A stretch of 64,000 nucleotides of DNA from Pontibacter aquaedesilientis (GTDB lineage: Bacteria; Bacteroidota; Bacteroidia; Cytophagales; Hymenobacteraceae). This document shows positions 19,354 through 27,950 of the stretch, one piece after another. How positions within the stretch are numbered: position 1 is the first letter of the stretch; each line of letters begins with the position of its first letter. The translations under genes were made by a program, and so were the position numbers. The notes below the pieces were generated by a model. That model saw only the letters and a program-made list of their open reading frames with translations, searched no databases and was not told the origin of the DNA. The stretch is from positions 105,667 to 169,666 of the forward strand of contig NZ_JACXAJ010000008.1 of assembly GCF_014773225.1 (NCBI RefSeq), read 5' to 3'.

Positions 19354-20826
19354 TTATACCTGATCTTTAGGCCAAGTAAAGCTAAAAGATGCACCGTTGC
19401 CGGGCGATGAAGATACCCAGATGCTACCGCCATGCCGCTCTACAATCTTCTTGACGATCGCCAGGCCAACTCCGGTGCTTTCAACGGCGTCGCGTTCCTG
19501 TAATGTCTGGAAAATCACGAAAATTCGATCATGGTACTCGGGGTCAATGCCTGGCCCGTTATCCGACACCGAAAAGGTATAGAAGGAGTCAGCGTCTTCC
19601 CAAGTCACGTCAACCTCGCCCTTTTGCTTATCATGGTACTTCAGCGCATTGCTGATGAGGTTAAGGAAAACCTGGTGCAGCTGTACCCGCTCAGTATATA
19701 AAATCGGCATACCCGGTGCAATGTTTACCTGAAAGCCTTCCGCCGGAGCCACCATATCGGAAACTTCCATCAGCAACTGATTCACATCTACTTCCTCCTG
19801 TATATGGGTGGTGCGGCCAACGCGGGCAAGCGCCAAAATCCCGTTAATCAGGTTCTCCATGCGATGTACCCGTACCCGCATCATCATGAGGTATTCTTTG
19901 ATGTTCTGAGGCAGGCTCTGCCCCATATCTTCCTCTACCCAGCGGGACGCCACCTCGATGCCGCGCAGAGGCGCCTTAAGGTCATGCGAAACGACGTAGG
20001 CAAACTGGTCCAGCTCTTTGTTTTTGCGGTCGAGCTCGGTAAAAGTCTCGTCGATGGTGGCCGACATCCGGTTGAGAGAGTTCGAGAGCTGGCTCATTTC
20101 ATCTTTGGTGGTGTCCACGATCTGCGTCTGGTAGTCGCCCCTGGAAATTCTGTCGGCCAGCGTAACCATCTTGACAATCCGGTTAGAGATCAGCCTGGTA
20201 ATGTAGTAGGCCCAGCCCAGGCCGAGCAGCACCGACAGTATGGTGAGAACGGTGGAAACCTGCCGCGTAGTATTGATACTGCTGTTGAGACGTTCCCGCC
20301 TTTCCTCCCGAAGCTTGTACTCAAATGAGTTGAAGTCCCGGAACGCGGTTCGGATTGTGTCCATCAATATTTTTTCGCCCATCACCAGGGTGTCCAGTTT
20401 CATGTCGAAAGCGCGTGAAGAGACCGATAGGGTGTCGGTGCGCTTCATGGCGATCAACGGCTCTGCGTATTCATTCACCCAGCGTTCCTGCGTCCGAATG
20501 ATCTTGTCCAGTTTTTCGCCCTGGCTGGTCGAGGTGTCTACATAGCCTTTGATTTCGGTGAATAAGCTAGGCAAATGTCTTTTGGCCTCATGGTATGGGT
20601 CCAGGAAGAGCTCGTTCCCATTCAGCAGAAAGCCGCGCAAGCCTGTCTCCATATCGATGATATTACGCTGGAGAGAAGCCGAATTACGCACCACAATCTG
20701 GGATTTGGATACCCATTGTGAGTTTTCGATCACATCTTCGGATAGCCTGAAGTTGACAATGGCCACCGCCGTGAACAATATCGAGATCAGAACGAACCCG
20801 GTAAAAAGTTTGGTTGATAATTTCAT
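19354..20826 (-). CDS. CHASE3-domain sensor histidine kinase
   Basis: A 490-residue membrane kinase. TM1 at about 8-27, a periplasmic CHASE3-like helical sensor (about 35-175, with the ETGLRGFLLNG signature), TM2 near 180-203, HAMP (about 204-260), then HisKA with FAYVVSHDLKAPLRG (His281) and the HATPase lobe (NLISNALKYHDK, VSDNGPGI, GVGLAIVKKIVERHGG). Signals through phosphorylation of a receiver, most likely the single-domain regulator encoded directly downstream. Ligand unknown. Confidence 0.93.
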   Translation of the reverse strand: MKLSTKLFTGFVLISILFTAVAIVNFRLSEDVIENSQWVSKSQIVVRNSASLQRNIIDMETGLRGFLLNGNELFLDPYHEAKRHLPSLFTEIKGYVDTSTSQGEKLDKIIRTQERWVNEYAEPLIAMKRTDTLSVSSRAFDMKLDTLVMGEKILMDTIRTAFRDFNSFEYKLREERRERLNSSINTTRQVSTVLTILSVLLGLGWAYYITRLISNRIVKMVTLADRISRGDYQTQIVDTTKDEMSQLSNSLNRMSATIDETFTELDRKNKELDQFAYVVSHDLKAPLRGIEVASRWVEEDMGQSLPQNIKEYLMMMRVRVHRMENLINGILALARVGRTTHIQEEVDVNQLLMEVSDMVAPAEGFQVNIAPGMPILYTERVQLHQVFLNLISNALKYHDKQKGEVDVTWEDADSFYTFSVSDNGPGIDPEYHDRIFVIFQTLQERDAVESTGVGLAIVKKIVERHGGSIWVSSSPGNGASFSFTWPKDQV

Positions 20827-21253
20827 CTGAGTTTACCTGTAGCAGTGCTTATCGGAGAATACCTCCGGCCAAGGAATCGGGTACATACGTATCTGTGCTA
20901 AATTAGCAAGAACTGAGCTTCCGTGAAAATTGGCTTACAGATAAAGGAACTAGATTGCGACTGTATATGGACAGGCGGGTGTATTGCCCCTCTAAAAAGG
21001 CAACAAGGGCTTTTCTTATAAAATGCATTATCCTTTTGGCTAAAAAAGTGATGGTACGGTTTACGCTCCAGCCGCATGTAAGTTGTGCAGTATCTCTATG
21101 AATACATTGTGTTATTTAAAGGAATTCGATAGACCCGAGCCTCTGTAGGTATAGCCGCAATGCTGGAGCATGACATGAATTGTTTTCGGGGCAAAAGTGG
21201 AATTCTTAGGGTGGAGATAACCGATAAAATTTCAGAAGCGGGCATAATTTACT
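20827..21253. other. Intergenic region upstream of the histidine kinase and gcvT
   Basis: About 470 bases between divergent genes. No coding frame that looks real and no RNA gene recognised. One AGGTATA copy lies near 21147. The right end holds the putative gcvT promoter. Confidence 0.6.
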
Positions 21254-21261
21254 TATTTTTG
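21254..21261 (+). promoter_or_regulatory. Putative -7 box for gcvT
   Basis: TATTTTTG matches TAnnTTTG and lies 33 bases before the gcvT ATG. No clear TTG -33 element at the expected distance. Confidence 0.4.
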
Positions 21262-21294
21262 CTGTCAACCACTTTATAAGCAAACGAACCTATA

Positions 21295-22383
21295 ATGGAA
21301 CTGAAGAAAATAGCTTTAAATGACGTGCACGAGTCGCTGGGTGCGAAAATGGTGCCTTTTGCAGGGTATAACATGCCGGTGCGCTACTCGTCTGATCTGG
21401 AGGAGCATAACACCGTGCGCAATGGCGTAGGTATATTCGACGTGTCGCACATGGGCGAATTCCTGGTGAAAGGCCCTAATGCCCTTGACCTGATCCAGCG
21501 CATTACTTCAAACGACGCATCTAAACTAACGCCAGGTAAAATTCAGTATTCCTGCTTCCCGAACGAGGACGGCGGCATCGTAGACGACCTGCTGGTTTAC
21601 TGCATGGCCGAAAACGAATACATGCTGGTGGTCAATGCCTCTAACATTGAGAAGGACTGGGCTTGGGTAAACAAATACAACACAAAAGGAGCGGAACTGG
21701 AGAACATTTCGGATGAGATGTCGCTGTTTGCCGTGCAAGGTCCGAAAACGGTAGAAGCGCTGCAATCGCTTACTTCAGTAGACTTGGGCAGTATGGTATA
21801 CTACACCTTCGAGAAGGGTGAGTTTGCTGGTGTGCCCGATGTTATACTCTCTGCTACAGGCTATACCGGCTCGGGTGGATTTGAGATCTATGTGAAGAAT
21901 GAGGACGCTGAGAAAGTGTTCCATGCAATTATGGAAGCTGGCAAGGAGCAAGGTATAAAGCCGATCGGTTTGGGTGCCCGCGACACGCTGCGCCTCGAGA
22001 TGGGTTTCTGCCTGTACGGCAACGACATCAACGACACGACCTCACCGCTGGAAGCCGGTCTGGGCTGGATCACCAAGTTCGACAAGGAGTTCACCAACTC
22101 AGAAAATCTGAAAGAGCAGAAAGCCGCTGGCGTTAGCAAAAAACTTGTTGGTTTTGAGATGATGGAAAAGGCGATACCTAGAGCGCACTACGAGATTGTA
22201 AATGCCGAAGGTGAGCAGATAGGAGAGGTAACCTCCGGCACCATGTCGCCTACATTGGGCAAAGGCGTAGGTATGGGATATGTGCAGACGGAATACAGCA
22301 AGCCGGGTACTGAAGTGTTCGTACGCGTGCGCAACAAGGACATGAAAGGCCAGGTAGTGAAGCTGCCGTTTGTGAAGAAATAG
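21295..22383 (+). CDS. gcvT: Glycine cleavage system T protein (aminomethyltransferase)
   Basis: A 362-residue T protein that moves the methylene group from the aminomethyl-lipoyl H protein to tetrahydrofolate and releases ammonia. The family N-terminus ([20 protein letters not shown]), [11 protein letters not shown] near 43-53, [11 protein letters not shown] near 190, and [19 protein letters not shown] near 225 are all present. Full length. gcvH and gcvP are not in the window. The 78 bases after it hold a short inverted-repeat region before comB. Confidence 0.96.
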   Translation: MELKKIALNDVHESLGAKMVPFAGYNMPVRYSSDLEEHNTVRNGVGIFDVSHMGEFLVKGPNALDLIQRITSNDASKLTPGKIQYSCFPNEDGGIVDDLLVYCMAENEYMLVVNASNIEKDWAWVNKYNTKGAELENISDEMSLFAVQGPKTVEALQSLTSVDLGSMVYYTFEKGEFAGVPDVILSATGYTGSGGFEIYVKNEDAEKVFHAIMEAGKEQGIKPIGLGARDTLRLEMGFCLYGNDINDTTSPLEAGLGWITKFDKEFTNSENLKEQKAAGVSKKLVGFEMMEKAIPRAHYEIVNAEGEQIGEVTSGTMSPTLGKGVGMGYVQTEYSKPGTEVFVRVRNKDMKGQVVKLPFVKK

Positions 22384-22455
22384 TTAATCGTTAACCGTTG
22401 ATCGTTGTTCGTGATAAATTAAATCGAATAACGATCAACGATTAACTAAAAACGA
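22384..22455. repeat. ATCGTTAA-type inverted repeat between gcvT and comB
   Basis: The left part reads gttaatcgtt ... gttgatcgttgttcg and the right part aataacgatcaacgattaac, the near complement, with the central AT-rich loop taaattaaat. Forms a long imperfect hairpin. Could act as a terminator or a processed 3' end of gcvT; it starts directly at the gcvT stop. Confidence 0.6.
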
Positions 22456-22461
22456 AATTAA

Positions 22462-23193
22462 ATGCCAAGTATAGATGTGTGCTACAGCCCCGAGCTGTTG
22501 CACTTGTATGAACTGAAGGGAAAGGCAGTGGTGGCCGTGGATATTCTGCGTGCTACCTCCACCATGGTGGCAGCTTTTGCGCATGGTGCCACCGATATTA
22601 TACCTGTCATGCAGCTGGAAGAGTGCCGTGGGTACGCCGAGCAGGGTTGCCTGACAGCCGCTGAACGCAACGGCATCAAGGCGGAGGGCTTTGACCTGGG
22701 CAATTCACCCTTTGCTTACATGGATGGTAACGTGAAAGGCCGAACGGTCGCCATCACGACTACCAATGGTACCCGGGCTATCCGGATGTCGGAAGCGGCA
22801 GACGAGATCATTGTCGGGGCTTTTCTGAATCTGGAGGCCGTAGCGCAGCACCTGCGTGAGCTGCAGCTGGATGTATTGGTGGTGTGCGCCGGCTGGAAAG
22901 GAAAGTTCAACCTGGAAGACACGCTGTATGCCGGGGCCCTGGCCGAACGCCTGCAGGACGACTTTACGTTTGAGAACGACGCCACACTGGCTTCGCTATA
23001 CCTGTACCATGCCGCTAAGCACGATATGGTCTCCTTCCTGCGCCAATCCTCGCATGTGCAACGACTCGAAAACCTCGAAATCCACAAAGACATTGAGTTC
23101 TGCCTCCAGCACGACACCTATGATGTGCTGCCCGTTTGGAAAAAGGACAGGCTGGTGGATATTAGTTTAGAAGTTAGAAAGTTAGAAAGTTAG
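22462..23193 (+). CDS. comB: 2-phosphosulfolactate phosphatase (ComB family)
   Basis: A 243-residue Mg-dependent phosphatase of the ComB family, which removes phosphate from 2-phosphosulfolactate in the sulfolactate/coenzyme M pathway. Family blocks visible: VVAVDILRATSTMVAAFAHG (about 23-42), GFDLGNSPF, TTTNGTRA, VCAGWKGKFNLED. No comA or comC is nearby, so the route it serves here is unclear. The C-terminus LEVRKLES and the TAG stop are written entirely by the GTTAGAAA repeat at 23165-23200, so the native end was probably altered by that repeat. Confidence 0.88.
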   Translation: MPSIDVCYSPELLHLYELKGKAVVAVDILRATSTMVAAFAHGATDIIPVMQLEECRGYAEQGCLTAAERNGIKAEGFDLGNSPFAYMDGNVKGRTVAITTTNGTRAIRMSEAADEIIVGAFLNLEAVAQHLRELQLDVLVVCAGWKGKFNLEDTLYAGALAERLQDDFTFENDATLASLYLYHAAKHDMVSFLRQSSHVQRLENLEIHKDIEFCLQHDTYDVLPVWKKDRLVDISLEVRKLES

Positions 23194-23200
23194 AAAGTTA
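23165..23200 (+). repeat. GTTAGAAA tandem at the 3' end of comB
   Basis: GTTAGAAA occurs three times in tandem (23173-23180, 23181-23188, 23189-23196) after a related TTTAGAA; it overlaps the last codons and stop of comB. Sense orientation relative to comB. An inverted counterpart lies at 23304-23338 beyond the terminator. Confidence 0.85.
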
Positions 23201-23255
23201 TGAGTTTCTAAACCTGTTCTGTTTTACAAAAAGCACTAAGAGAGTTCAACTACCT

Positions 23256-23297
23256 AAAAAATCAGAGCCGGCCCTGCAGAGCCGGCTCTGATTTTTT
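23256..23297. terminator. Very strong bidirectional terminator between comB and the MazG-like gene
   Basis: Perfect 17-bp stem: aaaaaatcagagccggc (23256-23272) with its complement at 23281-23297, loop of 8. A run on one side and T run on the other, between convergent genes. Confidence 0.92.
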
Positions 23298-23303
23298 AAA
23301 CGA

Positions 23304-23338
23304 CTTTCTAACTTCTAAACTTTCTAACTTTCTAACTT
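23304..23338 (-). repeat. GTTAGAAAG repeat at the 3' end of the MazG-like gene
   Basis: On the minus strand this reads as GTTAGAAAG units with one TTTAGAAG variant, directly following the MazG-like stop codon. Mirror image of the comB copy across the terminator at 23256-23297. Confidence 0.8.
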
Positions 23339-23663
23339 ACCTCAATTTCTCATTCTGCTTGTGCCGATCGCTGTCGCGGGAGGTTTTCTTTTCCAGGTTT
23401 TGGCGGAGCGCTTCGGTGAGGTCTATACCTGTTTGGTTGGCAATGCAGATGAGCACGAAAAGAACATCAGCCAACTCGTCGGAGAGTTGCTTGCCTTCCT
23501 CGCTTTTTTTGAAAGACTGCTCACCATACTGCCGTGCCATGATGCGGGCCACTTCGCCTACCTCCTCTGTGAGGATGGCCATGTTCGTTAACTCGTTGAA
23601 GTAGCGAACGCCATTCTCTTTTATCCAGTTATCTACTATGGTTTGGGCTTCGGCAATGGTCAT
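23337..23663 (-). CDS. MazG-like nucleotide pyrophosphohydrolase
   Basis: A 108-residue single-domain all-alpha NTP pyrophosphohydrolase. The metal-binding motifs are LTEEVGEVARI (about 31-41, the EExxE of the family) and DELADVLFVLICIANQTGID (about 62-81, with the ExxD pair). Such proteins hydrolyse non-canonical or excess nucleoside triphosphates. It follows the outer-membrane-like hypothetical gene by 17 bases on the minus strand. The C-terminus is polar and charged. Confidence 0.88.
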   Translation of the reverse strand: MTIAEAQTIVDNWIKENGVRYFNELTNMAILTEEVGEVARIMARQYGEQSFKKSEEGKQLSDELADVLFVLICIANQTGIDLTEALRQNLEKKTSRDSDRHKQNEKLR

Positions 23664-23680
23664 AGGTATAGCGACTAAGG

Positions 23681-24604
23681 TTATTTGCCAAATTTAATCA
23701 CAAAATCGACATAGGGTATACCAATGGCGATCTCTTCGGCAATTTCGCGGTTGTTGATAAAGGCCAGATCGACGGTGAGGCGCTCCCCCATGAACCGCAG
23801 CCCGTAGGATACGACACCATAATAACTATCGGTGGGCACCAGCCAGTTCTCGGTTACCAGGCCGATGCGTCGGCTCACCCGCTTCATGCCGCTCAGCGTA
23901 ATCACCGGTTTGCTCGAAAACTCACCATCCACGAAGCCGTAACCCACACCCAGCGTGGCATTGTCGTCGCTGTTGCCGTAGGTCACGATGCCATAGCCTA
24001 TTCCCAATCCCGAGAAGTCCTCCTCAATCCCGATGACATTGGCGTATAGCAAACCGCCGCCTGCCCGCCACTTTTCATTTATCTCGAAGGTGGCTTTGGG
24101 TGTGAGATAGAAGGCTGGGGAACCACTGAAGGTCGAGATCAGTTCAAAACCGCCCCCCATGGTAATGTTATCTGTGATGCCGATATTGAAAGAGTTGAGC
24201 ACCAGGTAGGTGTTTTGGTAATAGGCTTCGCCTTTTTTGAGGCTAAAAGCAGAGGGAGAGAACAGGTAACGGGTAGCATTGGGATTCTCGAACCAGTACT
24301 CGCCGTTGCGCATACGGCTCTCATCCACCACTTTGGTGCTCCTGATTTGGGCATGCGGAATGACTACTTCGCCGGCACTGTCAGTCCGCAGGCGTATGCC
24401 CCCTTCCGTTTGGCCCAGGAATACACCTTGGATCGTAGAGCCGTCACGGGTTTCTACGATCCAGCGCTTCCCTACCACGCTTTTAGTTAATGTGGTATCC
24501 GTTTGAGCATAGGAGGAGTTGGCAGAAGCGGCCATGAGCAGGCAGCACCAGAAAGCTATTCCGAAAATTCGTGACAGCCTGATCGCAACAGGTATAGCAG
24601 ACAT
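23681..24604 (-). CDS. Hypothetical exported protein, probable outer-membrane beta-barrel
   Basis: 307 residues, not assigned to a named family. A signal peptide (about 1-33, ending NSSYAQ) is followed by a small domain of about 70 residues (VETRDGSTIQGVFLGQTEGGIRLRT.., resembling an Sm-like or SH3-like strand pattern) and then alternating strands rich in Gly and aromatics up to the terminal VDFVIKFGK, which suggests a small barrel. Upstream of and probably cotranscribed with the MazG-like gene. Function unknown. Confidence 0.7.
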   Translation of the reverse strand: MSAIPVAIRLSRIFGIAFWCCLLMAASANSSYAQTDTTLTKSVVGKRWIVETRDGSTIQGVFLGQTEGGIRLRTDSAGEVVIPHAQIRSTKVVDESRMRNGEYWFENPNATRYLFSPSAFSLKKGEAYYQNTYLVLNSFNIGITDNITMGGGFELISTFSGSPAFYLTPKATFEINEKWRAGGGLLYANVIGIEEDFSGLGIGYGIVTYGNSDDNATLGVGYGFVDGEFSSKPVITLSGMKRVSRRIGLVTENWLVPTDSYYGVVSYGLRFMGERLTVDLAFINNREIAEEIAIGIPYVDFVIKFGK

Positions 24605-24706
24605 AACCCTGAACTTTAGATGTGAAGCATTTAACTGAAAGCTATTGAAATATAGTGATTTTATCTAGTGCTCTATCAGTTTGCTGCCACATTTGTTAAG
24701 CGGGGG

Positions 24707-25159
24707 CTATTCTTTGTTCTTCGAGTCTATTGTGATAGTTACCGGGCCATCGTTGAGCAGGGCAACTTTCATGTCGGCACCAAATTCGCCGGTTTGTACT
24801 CGCTTACCCAAGGCTTGCTCCAGCAAAGTTACAAATCGCTCATAAAGCGGTATCGCCATGGCAGGAGGGGCGGCGTTGATATAAGAAGGCCGGTTACCTT
24901 TTTTGGTGAGTGCAAATAGCGTGAACTGGCTGATGACCAGCAGATCGCCCTTTACATCCTGCACACTCAGATTCATTTTGTCCTCGGCATCGCTGAAAAT
25001 GCGGAGCTGCACGACCTTATTAGCCATCCACTTCAGGTCTTCTTCTGTGTCTTCGGCCGTGAAGCCGGCCAGCAGCAGTAGGCCAAGGCCTATTTCGCCT
25101 TTCACCTGGTTGTCTATAGTGACGGAAGCCTGAGTTACACGTTGTATGACGATGCGCAT
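24707..25159 (-). CDS. dtd: D-aminoacyl-tRNA deacylase
   Basis: A 150-residue DTD that hydrolyses D-amino acids (and glycine) from mischarged tRNA. The two active-site motifs are SQFTL (77-81) and NDGPVT (136-141, family form NxGP). The frame stays open to 25186, but MRIVIQRV at 25159 is the family start, and a TACCTTTG box at 25184-25191 on the same strand would place transcription start after the longer start. Confidence 0.95.
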   Translation of the reverse strand: MRIVIQRVTQASVTIDNQVKGEIGLGLLLLAGFTAEDTEEDLKWMANKVVQLRIFSDAEDKMNLSVQDVKGDLLVISQFTLFALTKKGNRPSYINAAPPAMAIPLYERFVTLLEQALGKRVQTGEFGADMKVALLNDGPVTITIDSKNKE

Positions 25160-25183
25160 GCGGTTACACCTTTGGTTGAGGTG

Positions 25184-25191
25184 CAAAGGTA
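25184..25191 (-). promoter_or_regulatory. Putative -7 box for dtd
   Basis: Minus-strand TACCTTTG, an exact TAnnTTTG, 25 bases upstream of the chosen dtd start. It overlaps an AGGTATA copy on the + strand. Confidence 0.45.
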
Positions 25192-25203
25192 TAGCTTTAC
25201 CCC

Positions 25204-25854
25204 CTAATCCACATACCCCTCATATCTGATCCTGTTCACTTTGCCGTTTTTCAGGTAGAAGCGGAGGGAGGCTGGGGCGCCTTCCACGGAGGTAGCTACA
25301 ATCTCGGAGTTGGTCTGTAGAATGCGCACGTCAAAGTTCTTGAGTTTTGTCATGAGCTCGGGCTGTCCCATCCCTACTTTCATGTTGCTGCGCAAGGCTA
25401 TACCTGCGTTTCGGATATCGGCTACCTGCAACAGCAGCTCGCCTGTCTGGCTGGGTGCGTAGAGTTCTATCACCGATTCTCCAAACCGGATGGTATAGAT
25501 CGTGTCCGTGATGGCAGGCTTGTGGATGTTCTCAATCGGGTCGGCGTCCAGGGTAAAGTCCGTGCTGATGCGGGCGAAGTAGGCGTCCAGCTTTTTGCTT
25601 AGGCGGTAATCGGCTAGGATCGGGTTGCCCAGAAAATCGATGGTGGACGGTGGACCGGCGGGCTGGCGGCGGGCCAGCATGGTGTCAGGCTGTGCATTTT
25701 GCCGGTTGCGCTCCAGCGGCTCCTCTTTTTGCTCGTTCCGGGCGGTGTCGGTGCTGCAGGCTCCGGCACTGGTGCTGATCAGCAACAGCAGGATCAGCAG
25801 GCGTACAGTAAGGCTGTACCTGTGTCGAAGGCTGAGACTGAAAAGGTATAACAT
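25204..25854 (-). CDS. Hypothetical lipoprotein
   Basis: About 216 residues. MLYLFSLS is chosen as start because it places a normal signal peptide ahead of the lipobox STSAGAC (Cys at about residue 33); the frame extends 14 codons further up without support. A disordered, charged linker follows (TDTARNEQKEEPLERNRQ), then an alpha/beta domain from about residue 75 to the end. No family recognised. Located between dtd (downstream) and the divergent ATP-grasp gene. Confidence 0.7.
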   Translation of the reverse strand: MLYLFSLSLRHRYSLTVRLLILLLLISTSAGACSTDTARNEQKEEPLERNRQNAQPDTMLARRQPAGPPSTIDFLGNPILADYRLSKKLDAYFARISTDFTLDADPIENIHKPAITDTIYTIRFGESVIELYAPSQTGELLLQVADIRNAGIALRSNMKVGMGQPELMTKLKNFDVRILQTNSEIVATSVEGAPASLRFYLKNGKVNRIRYEGYVD

Positions 25855-25967
25855 GATGAAACGTTTAAAAGAGGGCAAGCGGATTATACTTTGCATACGA
25901 GAACTGACGCGCTTAAAGTTTTCTCTAAAAGGAAAATTAATCTGTAGCTTCTGCGGGTTGTAAAGTA

Positions 25968-25975
25968 TAATTTTG
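25968..25975 (+). promoter_or_regulatory. Putative -7 box for the ATP-grasp gene
   Basis: TAATTTTG matches TAnnTTTG and ends 18 bases before ATG 25994. Its position makes the alternative TTG start at 25973 unlikely. Confidence 0.4.
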
Positions 25976-25993
25976 GGGCAAATATCATCATTT

Positions 25994-26896
25994 ATGTCAT
26001 TACTACAAATAGCTTTGGTTACTTGCCAGAGCCTGGGCGATTACACCGCCAACGCCGATAGCGAAGATGAACGCCTATACCGTTTTTTGCAGGAAAAAGG
26101 TTTGAATATTTCTTTCCAGGTATGGGATGACGAGCAGGTAGACTGGACTGCTTTCGATGCCATCATTATCAAATCTCCCTGGGATTATTTCGATAAAATT
26201 GCCGCTTTCTATACCTGGCTGGACAAGCTGGAGACGCTAGGATGCCGTGTGCTCAACCCAGTGCAGACGCTCCGCTGGAACGCCGACAAAATCTACTTTA
26301 AAGACATGCAGGAGCAGGGCGTGGAGGTAGTGCCCACTGTATGGCTGGAGCAAGGTAGCAGCTTCGATGCAGAGGATGCTTTCGAGGCGATTGGGCAGGA
26401 AAAGATCATTGTGAAGCCGCGCGTGAGCGGGGCCGCGAAAAACACATTGGCTATTGACCGGAGTGAGGCCGAAGCCTATACCCCGCGCATCAATGCCTTG
26501 CTGCAGGAAGAGCCGTTCCTGGCCCAGCCATTTCTGGAGCAGATCAAAACACTGGGCGAGTGGTCTTTTGTCTTCTTCAACGGAGTCTATAGCCATACCG
26601 TGCTGAAAACCGCCAAGTCCGGCGACTTCAGGGTGCAGCACTTCTTTGGCGGCAGCATACACACCCCAGCGCCTCCCGCTGCTTTGTTGAACACAGCTAC
26701 CCACATCGTGCAGCAATTTGCAAAAGGCTGTCTGTATGCCCGCGTGGACGGGGTGGAACTGAACGGAAGACTGGCTCTGATGGAATTGGAGCTGATCGAG
26801 CCGTTTCTCTTTCTGAGTACCAGCGAAGGGGCGCTGGAGCGCTATTACCAGGCCCTGTTGCAATTGCTGGAGAAAGAGCCGGCATCACGCGGCTAA
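25994..26896 (+). CDS. ATP-grasp domain protein (RimK/glutathione-synthetase-like)
   Basis: A 300-residue carboxylate-amine/thiol ligase-fold enzyme. The N-terminal pre-ATP-grasp part starts LLQIALVTCQSLGDYT; the nucleotide-binding Lys is in KIIVKPRVSGAAKNT (about 142-156); the metal-binding acidic motif is MELELIEPFLFL (about 266-277). Substrate cannot be told from the sequence. Stands alone between divergent and convergent neighbours. ATG 25994 chosen over a TTG at 25973 inside the promoter box. Confidence 0.82.
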   Translation: MSLLQIALVTCQSLGDYTANADSEDERLYRFLQEKGLNISFQVWDDEQVDWTAFDAIIIKSPWDYFDKIAAFYTWLDKLETLGCRVLNPVQTLRWNADKIYFKDMQEQGVEVVPTVWLEQGSSFDAEDAFEAIGQEKIIVKPRVSGAAKNTLAIDRSEAEAYTPRINALLQEEPFLAQPFLEQIKTLGEWSFVFFNGVYSHTVLKTAKSGDFRVQHFFGGSIHTPAPPAALLNTATHIVQQFAKGCLYARVDGVELNGRLALMELELIEPFLFLSTSEGALERYYQALLQLLEKEPASRG

Positions 26897-26906
26897 GGTA
26901 TAGCGC

Positions 26907-27782
26907 CTATAACTTGCTATGGAAGACCAGCACCGGCAGCGGCGCATGGAGCACCATCTTTTTGGCCAGACTAGGGCTGAACAGCGAATCAAAAGTATTT
27001 CGCTCCCGAGTGGTGAGGGCCAGCAGGTCTACGCCTTCGCTCTGTGCGAAGTCCTGCAGGGACTCGGCCACATCGCTGCCTTCCAGCAGGGCATAACGGA
27101 TGTTGTTTTCGGGGGAGCCGTGCTGCAGTTTCTGTTGCAGTTCCAATAGTCTCTCGCGGTCTTCCTCCGGGTCATCGGAAATGTGTACACAGTAGATCAT
27201 GGGTTGCAGGTGCTGCAACAGTTTGCGGAGCTGTTCTATGTCCGAGGCATCTGTTTTGCCGAAGTCGGTGGCGTAAAGCACTTTGCTAACCGTAGCGCCC
27301 TCGTACTGATTGGGTACTGTCAGGACGGGTACGCTGGTTTCTTCGATTACCTTGGTCGACACGGTGCCAAATACGGCACGCCCAATACTTGACTCCCCTT
27401 TGGTGCTCATCACGACCACCACAGGTCGGAAGCGCTCAATCTGCTCGAGTATCTCCTCCTCGGGCAGGCCATGGATAAACGACCGCTCTATGTGCAAGGT
27501 ATGGCCCGCAGCCCGTGATCTGTGCAGCAGGTCTTTGTATAGCTCATCCAGTTGCTGCTGCGCCTCCAGTTCGTTGCGGTGCAGTACCCGATCTGTTATT
27601 TGCTCAGAAGGCGTCATGCCGGCGGCGCTGTTAGGAATAAGGTCATCGTCTACCAGGTAATCCTGAAAGCAGTGCAGGAGCAGCAGCTTGGCATCGGGCA
27701 CCGATGCGGCGAGTTGCAGGGCATAAAGGCAAGCCTTGTGAGAGCCTTCCGAAAAATCAACGGGAATCAGGATTCGAAACAT
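26907..27782 (-). CDS. Universal stress protein, tandem UspA domains
   Basis: A 291-residue protein with two UspA domains: residues about 1-156 (MFRILIPVDFSEGSHKAC; MSTKGESSIGRAVFGTVS ATP-loop-like GxxGxxxG region; PVLTVPN) and about 160-291 (VLYATDFGKTD to PVLVFHSKL). The first copy keeps the glycine-rich nucleotide loop; the second lacks a clear one. Binds nucleotides and helps survive stress in studied relatives. The upstream 24-residue extension to 27854 is discarded because MFRILIPVDFS is the domain start. Confidence 0.9.
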   Translation of the reverse strand: MFRILIPVDFSEGSHKACLYALQLAASVPDAKLLLLHCFQDYLVDDDLIPNSAAGMTPSEQITDRVLHRNELEAQQQLDELYKDLLHRSRAAGHTLHIERSFIHGLPEEEILEQIERFRPVVVVMSTKGESSIGRAVFGTVSTKVIEETSVPVLTVPNQYEGATVSKVLYATDFGKTDASDIEQLRKLLQHLQPMIYCVHISDDPEEDRERLLELQQKLQHGSPENNIRYALLEGSDVAESLQDFAQSEGVDLLALTTRERNTFDSLFSPSLAKKMVLHAPLPVLVFHSKL

Positions 27783-27950
27783 GGTGTGCAGGATGTGGGT
27801 TGGGAAATATATACGTGCCTCCTGCCCGGTTAGTCTATCCCGTTTTGGCCACAAACCCTGGAGTTAGGCTGCATAAAATAGGATACAACCGACGCTCTCC
27901 CGGGATATTCTAAATTTTTCGGTTAATTTGTGACCTGATAACCCTTCACC

